Assembly (NCBI RefSeq): GCF_001625305.1
Contig: NW_017802658.1
Location: forward strand, 187,839 to 251,838
Reading direction: 5' to 3'
Length of the DNA stretch: 64,000 nt
Source: Branchiostoma belcheri
Lineage: Eukaryota; Chordata; Leptocardii; Amphioxiformes; Branchiostomatidae
The notes beneath the pieces were generated by a model. The model had not been told where the DNA came from, ran no database searches, and worked only from the letters and a program-made list of their open reading frames with translations. How positions within the stretch are numbered: position 1 is the first letter of the stretch; each line of letters starts with the position of its first letter. Position numbers and translations under genes: made by a program. Positions 13,301 to 26,400 of the stretch are shown piece by piece.

Positions 13301-16300
13301 TGATCCTGCAGTATGCTGTAGCGAGGAACCAGGTGAAGGAGAGTCTGCAGGCTAAGAAGCAGGGTTTCGGTGCGTGGCAGCAGGCTGTGGAGGTGGTGGT
13401 GACCGCCTGCCCTCCCGAGATGCTGTATGGGGAGGATCGCAAGGGGGCGCTGTTGGACATACTGCAGGAGCTGCTCAGGAAGGTTTGTAGTGCTGTAAAC
13501 TCTTTTATTTTTGTTGGGGCATGATTTTGCGAAAAGAACATTTTTGCATTGATGATTTTGTGCCACAAAAACATATGCAGATTTTGCAGTGGAGATGCAA
13601 ACTACATTTGTACTACAAATATTTGTTTTGAACCAGTTTTGAACCAGTAAGGGTAGTTAAAAAAGGACCTGATTTAAAGAACAAATAAAAGAAAAAGAAA
13701 TTTTTTCCCCTCGCTAATTTTGAAGGAAAATACATTTTTTTGGCAGATATCAGATCCAGATGCTGTTCCAGAGCTGACCTCCCCCGTAGCAGGAGTGGTA
13801 CTGACCCTGCTGGCCCACCTCCGCCAATCATCCTCCACCGAGCAGACCCCCTTACCTGGTTCCCAGTACGTCCCCCTGCTGGACAGTCAGGGAGCGGGGT
13901 ACGGGAGCGGCCCTGTGTCAGCTGGTCCTATGCAGGTGGTACTGAGGGGCCTGATAGAGAGCATTATGCAGTCTGGTAAGGAGTCTCAACTCACAATCAT
14001 GTATTCAAGGTGTTTGATAATTTTGTTGGAACAATTGTCAAATTGTATTAGTTTTAGCAGTTTCTACCTGCATGGTTTTAGGAAGACCAGTTGACTGTAT
14101 CTTTAGATGATGCCACAAATAGTGTTGTAACTTTTTACCATTGTTGGGTATCAAAAAACTATGGTATCTACTATGTCCCAACTCAGTAGGCACAAAGGCA
14201 TAAGCATTGTCAGTCAGCACTATCTACAGTATCTGCAACAGGGGGCAAGATTTCTCCCATTTGAAGAATTGTCCAAAATCAATGTGCACAAAGACATCAT
14301 CCATGAACCAAGTTTCTTTTATATATAAAAACAAATTTTTATAGAGAAAAACAGTAGCTATAGATTTATTGTTTACATGTACATGACGTGTATATCATAA
14401 TGTTTTACCATTCCCACAGGAGGCACCCAGCAGAGGGTGAGAGCTAACCTGTATGGAGCCCTGCTGTACTGTCTGCAGATCCTACAGGCCCACAAGGGGG
14501 CGCTAACAACCACTGACACTGGTGAGTCACTTGATGTAGGATGTAATTCTTTTGCTTTTTCCTGTTGGGCCATTTTGATTCCTCTAATCGCATTCCTAAG
14601 CTAAATATCTATTTGTACATTTTTTGTACCAGCACATGACTGGATTATGAAGGAGACAGCTGAAATCATTGGTAGCTACATGATTGTATAGGAACAGTTG
14701 TCATGACAAAAGTTCTGTATCAAACTCCCTCCTTACAGGTTCCCCGAGTGTTCTGGCCTTGGCGACAGAAGGGGACGAGGCGAGGGTTGCCAGGGAAACG
14801 GCCGGAATCCTCGGTAGCTATGGCAACAGCTTTGTGGAGACGGTCTGCAGGGATGCGTCCGATGGGCACGATGTCGGAAGGGTCAGTTGTGGCCAAATTT
14901 TATCTATCTAGTTTTTTAACTGTTTAGGTATTTTCCCTTAGAACAAATTCCCTACATGTAGAATTCTGAAGTACAGTACACAGTCCAGTGACTAAGTAGC
15001 CCTGCATTTAGATCAAAATGTTGGAAGTTTGAATTTCCACTGTTGTTGACATGCACCCAACATGCACACTACTTGAAATGGTAACAGTCCACAGTACAAA
15101 TGTACATTATACTGGAAAGAACTAGCAGAATTTTCAAGGTACAATGAACCTTTAAATACTGTATAAGTGACTGTCCTCCAAGACTAGTTCACCAGTTCCA
15201 GATAAACTTGGTTGAGATCAATTTTAGTTTAAATACAAACAGAGGTTGACTTAGCAACTGATATACTGGGGTGGAACTGGACTGGTATTTATCCCTTAGT
15301 ATGTCATGAACAACATGTGCAAGTCAGTCAGGTTCAAGTCCAGGCCTGGACCTGATTCTCTGGACCTGGACCTGAATGTTCTGAATTCTGGACCCACCCA
15401 TAGTAACCCCTGTTCTATCCTCCCTCCCAGATGCTGGCCTTCTCCACGTTAGACTCCATGTTCCAGCTGGACCGTAACGCACAGCTGCTGACGTTCCTGG
15501 TCAACAAGGGCTACCTGCGCGTCTTCACCGACAGTCTGGTACGGGAGGACGAGCTGCTACAGAGCATGCTCAGTCCCTCGCCGCAACCTCTCAGGGCGCT
15601 CTATCTGTACGAGTCAAAAATGGTAAATATTTTGCTTGTTTGTTTTTTGTTTGTTTTATATCACAGTATTTGCTTGCATTTCCAGTAACATCTTTTGAAA
15701 TGAAATACAAGATATCCTATCCAGTTGCCAAAGGTCTGTTCCCATGTTTTCTAGGTTAGCCAAAACCCAGACTGACTCACAGTCTGTATCTGTATAGTCA
15801 GTATGACTGCCCTTTGGTGTAACACACCAGCTTCTGTGTCTGTATAGCCGGTATAACCACCCTTTGGCATAACACACCAGCTTCGCAGGCACAATGCACC
15901 GCAACAGCTGGCTACATTACACCAAACAACTTGTTACACCTAACCTTTGAAAATATAGCTTTAAACATTGTTTGAAGCTATCTAATAATAATGCCCCTAC
16001 TGTACTTGATGACAGCGAGTTCCACTCTGCGATAGTTCTAGGAAAGAATGAGTTTGCTGATGACATTGTAAATGTGGAGAGAATGCTATCCAGCTCCTGA
16101 TGGTCTATTTCCATATTTCCCAGGCTTTGCTCTCCAGGCTAGCCCAGACCCTCGCTGGCTCCCAGGCTCTTCTCCAGGCAGGAGTGCTGGTGAGGCTGTC
16201 TGAGTGCCAGTTCCTGGACATGAGACCAGAGAATGCCGGCAGGTAGGAAGATTAGCAAAATAATGAGCATGATTATACTATGAATGATAAATATACCAAC

Positions 16301-19300
16301 AATTTTTATGTGTCCTTTGACCTTATATAAGATAAATGACCCATTACGTCACCACAGCCTCCTGGTGGAATAGGCAGTCATCAAATGTGAACATGGATGG
16401 GGTCAAATATCACCCCTACGTGTGGGACTGGTAGAAACCAATGAATCACCTTTTACAAATAGGATTTTGGGTTAAAAGACACCAAAACTGAAATTACTGT
16501 ATTTGTCCAGGACTCCTTTAATAAAGCTTCATTCATAAATGTTAGGAAAGTGTCAAATTGTTTCAAATTCAACCATAGACCACATGTACAAATTCATGGT
16601 CTCCTCTCATACTACAGTGTATGATGGTACAAAATGTAGTCTTTTGTAGTCAATATCAGTTTCCTCAAATTATTCTTGCGTAAAGCAGTTTGTCATACAT
16701 TGTGCCTTATTCAATATTTCATCCATAAACTGAATAATGTTATTATATGGGGACTTAATTTTAGTGTCTCCAAAGTAAGCTAATTTTAGGTGCTGATTTT
16801 TGATAGATAACTGACAACTTAACTTGAAGTTGAATCGTACAGGGTTCGAATGTTCTTCAGCACCATTGCAATATGTGGATGTGCTGTTTTGTCCCCATAG
16901 ATATCTTTCATCATCTTCAGTGACTGTTCGTAATAACCAATAGCTTTCCTCTGATCACCAAGTTCACTCCAACAGGTCGCAATGTTGTTTAGTGTTGAAG
17001 CAATGTAGGGAAGTGGCGTTGTTTTGCCATAAATTGCTTCCATCATCTTCAGTGACTGTTCGTAATAACTGATAGCTTTCCACTCATCACCAAGTTCACT
17101 CCAACAAGTCGCAATGTTGTTTAGTGTTGAAGCGATGTCGGGGTGTGGCGTTGTCTCACCATACATAGCTGTCCTGATCTTCAGTGACTGTTCAAAATAA
17201 CTGATAGCTTTCCTGTGATCACCATGGTCACTGCAATATTTGCCATTGTTGTTTAGTAATAAAGCATTGTCACGATGTGGCATTTTTTCGCCATCAATAG
17301 CATTACACATTTTCAGTGACTGTACACGATAACTGTTAGCTTTCATATGATCACCAAGCTCACTCCAACATAACCCAATGATGCTAAGTAATGACGCAAA
17401 GTCGGGATGTGGTGTTGTTTCGCCATAGATAGCTTTCCCCATCTTCAGTGACTGTTCGTAATAACTGATAGCTTTTCTTTGATCACCAAGGGCCCTCCAA
17501 CAGTTCCCAATTGTGTTCAGTAATGACACAATGTCAGGATGTGGTGTTGTTTCTCCATAGATTGCTTTTGCCATCTTCAGTGACTGTTCGTAATAACTGA
17601 TAGCTTTCCTCTGATCGCCAAGGGCCCTCCAACAGTTCCCAATGTTGTTTAGTGTTGATGCAATGCCGGGATGTGGTGTTGTTTCTCCATAGATAGCTTT
17701 CCCCATCTTCAATGACTGTTTGGTATAGTTGATAGCTTTCCTCTGATCGCCAAGGGCCCCCCAACATGCCCCAATGTTGTTTAGTAATGAAGCAATGTCG
17801 GGATGTGGCGTTGTTTCTCCATAGATAGCTTTTGTCATCTTCAGTGACTGTTCATAATAATTGATCGCTTTCCTCTGATCGCCAAGGTCACTCCAACAGT
17901 GCCCAATGCTATTTAAAGATGAAGCAATGTCGGGATGTGGCGTTGTTTCACCATAGATAACTTTCCTCATTTTTAGTGACTGCTCATTATAACTGATAGC
18001 TATTGTCTTATCTCCAATATCACTGCAACATGCTCCAATGTTGTGTAGTGATGTAGCAATGTCGGGATGTGCTGTTGTTTTGCCATAAATAACTTTCATC
18101 ATCTTCAGTGACTGTTTGTAATAATTGATACCTTTCCAATGATCACCAAGGTGTCTCCAACATTTACCAATGTTGTTTAGTAATAAAGCAATGTAGGGAT
18201 GTGCTGTTTCGCCACAGATATCTTTCATCATCTTCAGTGACTGCTCGTAATAACCGATAGCTTTCTTCTGATCACCAAGTTCACTCCAACATTTACCAAT
18301 GTTGTTAAGAGATCTAACAATGACAGGATGTGGCATTGTTTCACCACAGATAGCCTTTTTCATTTTCAGTGACTGCTCATAATAACTGATAGCTTTTCTC
18401 TGGTCACCAAGGTCACTCCAACATCCCCCAATATTGTTCAGTAATGACGCATGGTCGTCTTTTGGGGTATCAATACTAAATGCCTGTTTGTAGTAGCTTA
18501 TTGCTCTCTCACTCTCACCGTGTTTTTTCAGGACATTGCCTAATTCAAAACATATTTCAAACTGTTTTTCCCTGTCACTGCCCGCCTCTTCCAGACCTGC
18601 TTTCAAGTGACGCATAGCTGCATCTAACTGCAATAGCCGTCGTGTTATTCTGCCCTTTGTTAGAGATGAGGTGTCAAAGATGGCCTCTGAGAATATCTTT
18701 GTTGCTGCAATGTCCTTTGCAACTGTATCCACAATACAACTTTTTAGTGGGATGGCAGTATAGTAGTACCTGAAAAGCATTTTAGAGTCTGGTATGTAGA
18801 AAACTGACTGAACTGAAGTGTCATCAATGTCATGTTTGTGTAGTTCCCCTCGGACTTTCATCTCTTTGAGAGGAGACAGTCTGTCCTTCTGTCCTCCGTT
18901 GGCAATGTACGTTCTTAACCGTAGCTCCGCTGAGATGCTGATCAGTACAGTCAAGTGGTGGGCATCTTCGTGACTGATCCGCTGTGTCTTGTGTAACTCT
19001 TCTATTATTCCCCACACACTGGGGATTGTGATACCGCAGTAAATACTCAACACATCAATGGCCACGCTGGGAAAACGGTATATTTCTTTCTTGACATCCA
19101 GAAGCTGTCCCGTTGGTTCAATATTTTGTTTTTCTAGATTATCATTCTTTACTATCAGTAGTGCTAACAACTGTGACAGCACAGGGGAGTGGTTTACGCT
19201 TTTGTTGACTCTGTCTGTATAATCATTCACCAAAGACTCATCTCCTGTTAAGTAGGTCACCCGTCTGAGGATGTCTGACAGGTGATAGCCTTCCGCCAGG

Positions 19301-22300
19301 GCGATGTGCAGATGCTGATATTCGGCCAACTTGGCAGGAGTCTGGATGAGACTAACAGGAGGTTTGCTTTTGGTTTCTTCTCTTCCAAACGGAGTCTTGG
19401 AAGCCCATGGCATGAAGCCGTCGAAGGCAAAGCCACGAGGTGTGACGGAGTCGAAGAACCAATCTTTCTCTGGGTCTTCTGAGAGAAAGTCGTTGAGTGA
19501 CAGGATGGCCATGGCTGGGAGGATGGTTTCCCCAAGGTTGATGACTTTTAGATGTAAGTAGTGTGTGAGATTTAGGAAGTACCTCCGTGTGTCATCATCC
19601 TCCTTCCCCTCCTCAATCAGAATGGCAAACTCCAGGTCAGAGTACGGCGTCACCAGTTCTGTGGCCTGTGACCCCAACCCGGCGAAAGCGTACTTACAGG
19701 GAGGGGGTCCGAGTTTGGCGATGCATTCATCTGTCAGTACTTGGATAAACTCTTGTCTTCCAACTGTGATGCTCTTGAACAAGACCTTGATTGCTTCAGC
19801 TCGTTTGGTCTCCACCTCTCTCACAACAGGATCGTCTTCATCATACTGATAAGGGTTGTGTTCCTGATGAATTGTTTCAAGCTGAGATTTTACACGGTTG
19901 CGAATGTTGTCCAGTTCCTTTATGTGATCTAATGCACTGCTATATGGACACGGTTCACAGTCTACGTTACATGTGTTCCTAAGAAACTGCCTTTCAGTTT
20001 CTTGCAATTTTGTTACCATGTTTTGTTTGTCTCCATCTGTTCTGGCCATGGAGGCGTTATACAGAGCTGCCGCCTGTGTGAATTTCCTACCTTCTCCTGT
20101 CCGCTTACCTCGCTCGACGTAGACGTCACCCAACCTGCACAGACATTCGGCTTCTTTAACCTTGTTGGGTTTACTGGGATCTGTAGGCAGAAAGTTTTAG
20201 AAATCAGATTCAGCTGAACTTCAACAGTTCCATTCAGGTTAATATGGTTAAATTGTTGGTAAATTATTTGTGTTTCAACTGTAAAACTATAAAATCAAAT
20301 ATACCCCCCATCATATCTGAGATCTTTATAATTTCTTCATTCTATGTTCTGCTGCAACTTTAAACATTAGGCAATGCTAATCATGATAAAATTAGGACAG
20401 TGTATGCATGGAAAGCAATGTATTTGCAAACCGTGAACAAGCTTTAGGGCGGCTGCTAGGTTCTGTTCTGCTGCATCCAGGTCTCCTTTTCTCATGTCAC
20501 AGTCTGAGGTATGGATGTACCTGTGGTAGGATCTGAACAGTGAAACAAAAACCAAAAAATAATAATGGTACGTAATAGTATGCCAATCATCAATCGATAT
20601 TGTTCCATACATTTTGTAAATCTGTTGATTCTAGTCATTTTTTACCAATGTCATAAACTAAACTTATACAGTAACATTAGATAAAATAATTCCGACCATA
20701 CTTCCAAACGTTGCCTAATTGAACGTTAGCTTTCCTTTACCACCTCTTTTTACAAAATGTTATGTGTCCCCATATTCAATTCTTTTTAAGATTTATTTGC
20801 AATTGGATCTGAAATAATCAACAATTTTTTAGACAAGAAACATAAAAGCACTAACATGTCGTCTTCAGCCTGACAGGTGGTTTTGTCGCTAGAGGGCGCA
20901 GCTGAGAAGGGAGAGGAGTCACCCTTCTGTCCTCTCATGTCTTTCTGTGGTTGTGTACGTGTTGACCGCTACGAGAACCAATAAGAAGCATTTTATTAAC
21001 AGGTTATCGATTGTACAATGCATCAGACTTTGCGTAATGATGATCAAGAGTTAACGAAGCAACGAGTGACTCGTGAAAGATCACTATGTTGCGTAGTGTG
21101 TACGTGTTGATATGTATAAAACCTGATAAGAGCCATGATGTGTGATAATGCACAATTGGACTTTGAGCGATGGTCAATGATGGTAAATGATCTGAAGAGA
21201 CCCCTAGACCACCTAATTTTGGACCATTGACTACAATAACAAAATAGGGCACATGAATTCCAATGGCAAAGACCTAGGTCTACCCATAGACCCATAAAAA
21301 ATAATAATCACAGCTTCTTGAACGATTCTGTGCTCAAAGATACAAACTTAGCTAAAATCATAATTTTGACAGCTGAAGTAAGAAATAACATATAATTGTG
21401 CCATGAAGTTGATATCAGTCTAGGGGAAACATCTTTAACTCATCATGACACCCGTGTAACCCAAACAGCGGCTTAGTTCACTCACCTTGTTCTTTGTTGT
21501 GGTGATGTCTTGTCTGATTTTTGCGGTGTGCAGTAAGCGGTGAACAATAACGACTGTTCCATGAACGTTGTGACACCGCGCCAGTGCTCTGTTGTACAGA
21601 GCAGAAGATCTGGTCAAGTCTCTAGTGTCTTCAGTTTCTGTTCCGCCTTTCAAGTACACATCACCCAGACTCTTGATCGCTTCTGTTTCTAACATGTTGT
21701 TGTCATTTACTATTGCCTCTACCATCACCTGTGCGTATCCAACCAGCAAAAAGTCTGTGTTACCATTAGTAGCCAATGTCTTGTCCAGATCTTGAAACTT
21801 TGCCGCTACCTTTGCAGGTGTAGTCGTCTCCTTGTCTTCAGTTGGCTGTTCTTTGCCCTGTGACAACACCCCCTGCAAAAGCCTCTCTGCGTAGTAGTAG
21901 CGGTGTTCTATTCCATCTGCCTGTTGCCGATTTTCACATCGCACCATAGCAGCAATGTAAAGTGCCAAAGCTGTGTTGAACTTCCCCACGTCCTTCCCGA
22001 GTCTTCCCTTCTCCAAGTTCACGTCGCCCAGAGTTTTAAGCAGCTCCACTTCTGCCAGCCTGTCCGTGTCGGCCATGGCGTCCACCAGGGCTCGGAGGTA
22101 GTCTGTCTCCGCACGGGCTCCGTACCTCCTGCCCTTCTCGTCCGCCTCACGGAGTTTCTCACATACCCGCAACATGGCGACCCTCTGCTGAGCTGAGAGA
22201 ACACCAGTAAAACTCTTCAATGTTCTTTGTGTTGACTTTATGGGCGTGACTCAAACAAACTAACACCCTCAGGCTGCTGCTGGTGTCAGCATTACATCAT

Positions 22301-23456
22301 CTGTCAAAAGTACAAAAGTCCAGTACCCCCACTAAAACATTGTCAATACTCGTAAACATGTCAGGTAGCGTGTGGTATACATTTCTAATGAACTAAGACA
22401 AACCTTCTATCATGAAACATACCCATTCTTACCCTTTTACTGTTACTAAGAAACGAGAAGAAACGGCTGTGTTTATAAGAAAATTTGTGAACTTTGACCT
22501 GATATCCCACGGCAATACCAAGACGTTAGGCAGGAGGGGTGTATGGCAACAGAAAAGCCAATAACAAGGCAACTTCATGGAAAACCTCCATTTTTTTCAC
22601 AAACATTCACTCAAAACCCTGCACTGTACAATCAGTCCACCACAAAAAAATGCCAAGAATTCAACAAAAAAAGTTTTTTAGCTCATTTTAATTTTGAGCT
22701 CTCTCACCAGGCTACAACTGTACTTGTGTGCATGCCCTTCAAGGCGCGTCACCCCTAAGGGCACTGCACTAATTGGAATAATCCCCCATGACGTCCATGG
22801 AGTTGTAGTATGGACGAGTCCAACTCAAAACAAATACTAGTAGCATGCAGGTTCCATTTGTGTTACAGTTCATATTTACATGCAATCATTTACATTTTAT
22901 ACTTACTTTTCATTTTTTCTTCTTTTCATCTACATGTACTTGTCATTTCTTCAACTATTTTGCTACCTTATAGCGACAAACATGCATACTGTGCACTAAT
23001 AATTTGTCTAGATAAAAGAAACCCTTTTCTTACTTGGTAGCACCCAAGTACATTGTATAGTGTTTGTTACTGTCACTCTAAAATAGGGCCTTTCCATGGG
23101 CAATCGCATTTTTTAATGAAGGAAACTATATTTTGACGTGATGCTGAAGGCTACAGCTCTATATATATGACACACAGTGTGTATACAGTGAATTTATCCC
23201 TGTTTTTGTAAGAAACCTTCCGTGTAAGCGGTTTATGGCCTGGGGGTGTACATGTAGTTGAAACCACCCTCTTGTGACAGCTGCTAGCTCTTCCATCTGA
23301 ATACATCAAGATTTGGCAAACGTCCGACAGGAGTGATAATTTTAACCTCAGCGCTACTTAACCCAGCGGGTATGTGTGTACAATAAAGGACTTCTTTCAT
23401 TATTTGTTACCTTCGTGAAGAAGGTTATAATATGTTTTCAGTAGCATTTGTCTGTA

Positions 23457-23495
<39 letters not shown>

Positions 23496-26400
23496 TTGTT
23501 TGTTTGTGTGTTTGTGAACAGCATAACTCAAGAAGGTATGAATGGGATCTTATGTTATTTGGTGTGTGAATAAGGTGGAAATGATGCTTGACATGACTAA
23601 ATAACAATTATGCAAATCAGGATTGAATTTGCATAATTAATGAGGAAATTCTTTAAATTTTCTTCGTTCCATAATAGGACAATGAAACACTTGTGACATG
23701 TGTAATTGAAAACAAGAGGATATTGATTATGTAAATAATTTGCATTATTAGTGGGAAATTCCTATAATAGTAACGGCTGGTCATTCAGACCCGTTGGACC
23801 AGTCATTACATGTATATCAATGTATCATCCATCTGATACATTTTTAGGTAAATGACAACTATATTGGATGTTACTATAAAATTTCCTCTAAAACTGTAAT
23901 TCTTGTTCTTCCCTCTCAGTGTACCAGGCAGTGTTGATGCCATGACAGTGTCGTATGAGGGTTTTGTGCCGACCGTGTCAGACAGGTACAGACAGATGCT
24001 CCTGCCTGCCCTCAAACTGTGTCTGGCCATCATGACATCACTCGGACCTCAACATAGAGATGCCACCAACCAGGTAAGGCATTCTGGTAACATGCTATAT
24101 CAATATTCATACAAGTCAAGGCTGGAAATATACCCCCTGTATATGCAGGTAAAATTGGAGCTGTGCCGGTTTTTCAGGAAATTTCCAGGGCGTCAATTTG
24201 GAAAACAGTTTAATTTTCATTAGGTATGTCTGATGTCTACAGGCACCTAAACTGCACTGGGCCATGTAAAAAAGTAGCTTCATTGAAGACAGCAGAAAGT
24301 ATAATTTTATAAAATTACAAATAGAACATATCTTTCAAAACATTTCAGTTGTTTGATGAACTGAAAGTCAAAGAAACTGTTGTGCAGGTAAAATTTGTCA
24401 GGTAATTTTGATGTTACCTGCATCAGTGCATGTAAGCAGAAAAAATGGATTTCAAGCCCTGTACATGCTACTTCTTTGATGCTCATTTAAGCTGCTTTCG
24501 AGATCAAATGTTCCTGATTTTTTAACTTTTTCCTGCAGGTTCTGCAGTTCATCCTGTCCCACATGGATGTGTTCCATGCCATCCTGAGAGAACAGCAGAA
24601 CAAACTCTCCCTGGCACCACTACAGGAGCTGGCCCTCACTACAGGGGTCCTCTCACAGTGTCTGGGAGAAGGTACACTACAACTGAAACACGTTTTGTTG
24701 GTTTCAAAAAATCCACAACTTTATTAGATTCTAAACTTAAAGGTCAACAAGTTTGTGGCTCATACAGGCAGGAACTTCCACTCCCATTTTTTAGGGCATG
24801 GTATTTGGAAGAAAGAGCCTTCCATGGCCTTTTACCTCCCCAACCAATTAAAGTCAGATACTCATTTGACACCTGGGTGGAACTTTATATAGCCAGTGAT
24901 GGCCAGGAATCAAACCTGTGGCCTCTTGATCTTGTGCTCTCTAGCCTACCCGCTGGGCCATTTGACGGCACTATTGTACAGTCTACAAACATCTTAATCT
25001 TTAAACTTTCACGGTTTAAATTAGCTTGTACAACAGTGACTACAATGTATTTACAAGCCTTGCATCTATAGTAGTTTTCTAGTATACATGTACATGTACA
25101 TGGCAACAATGAAAAACAATGAACTACAGTTACTGCATACAACACAAGTGTATTACAAAGTATTTCTATGACTTACCTATACAAAATGCTGTGACTCAGG
25201 TTGTTATTCCATCTTCCAACTAGAACCAACAGTAATTTTGTCTGTTACAGGAGGTGTGTTCACCAACCCCAGTCTGCAGGAGGACTCCGCAGCTGCGCAG
25301 GTGCAGAGCCACCTGTCTCGCATCCACCGCCAGGTGCTGACACTGCTGCCTCAGTACTGCAGCAACCAGGTGCTTGTTTGCTTGTTTGTCTGTTAGTTTG
25401 TTTGTTTGTTTGTTTGTATAGCAAACTGCTGCCACCCCCACAATACTACTACAACTGTACCTGTTTTTTTATGCAGCTTATGTCTGTATATCTAACTATA
25501 AGCATTGTTCAAAAGTATCTAATAAAGACCTAAGTTCAATGATAACTACATTCAGTTCAATTACAATGGCTACAAAGTTTCAGGCATATACACTAACATG
25601 TACAAGTATAATTGTTGTTTTTCTCAACAAATCAACTTTCAAAAGTAATATCACAGAAACTGAATTAAGATGTTCTTCTGCACAGGGTTTAAGGAAGCAG
25701 CTAAGGAGTCTTGAGGAGACAGTAGGACCTGAGGGAAGGAGTAACAAAGAAGACATCAGGCTGGCTCTGTTACAGATCATGGGCAACCTGATAGCCTACT
25801 GTAGGGCTGTGGTCGCACGTTCGGGTGAGACATTATTTTTGTAGCTTTCCTAACCAGAGTTTAAAATACTTTTCCAGCCACAGTTGACAATCTAATAGTA
25901 ATATTCTTAGTGAAATATATAGGTTGCCATTTTCTAAATATATGTAAGTTGTCATTTTTTTAAACATGTGACTTCAGTTGAAACCCCCTAATACATTGTA
26001 CATGTACTTCAGTCAGACAGTAAAGACAAACATAAGTTGATTGCTATGTAAGTTTAACCTTCTCCCTGACACCTAACCTTGTAACCAATAGAGAAGTGGT
26101 AGCCATATGACATACTTCAGTGTGTGAATGGTTAAAGGGTACATTCTTGTAATTGTGGCTAGAATTCTGTGCTTGTTTCTTTGCTTGAAGAGCATATACA
26201 GGTTTTACTTAAGCTAACAGCCTTGTCATGTTATGTTTTACATGGTTCTGGTTGGGATAGGATGAAACTGTGGATACTAAATGCCTTACAAATGTACCCC
26301 TCTGACAGGTTCCACAGCCCAGCACTGTCAGCTGTTGTTCACTCCCAGTTTACAGGAGGCTACAGCCAGGGACATCTACTCTGCACAGGGTGAGGATGGG

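Noticed and set aside
16819..20180. Kinesin light chain gene
   Set aside because: The TPRs are KLC-like, but no KLC coiled coil is visible and a nucleotidyltransferase-like region precedes them.
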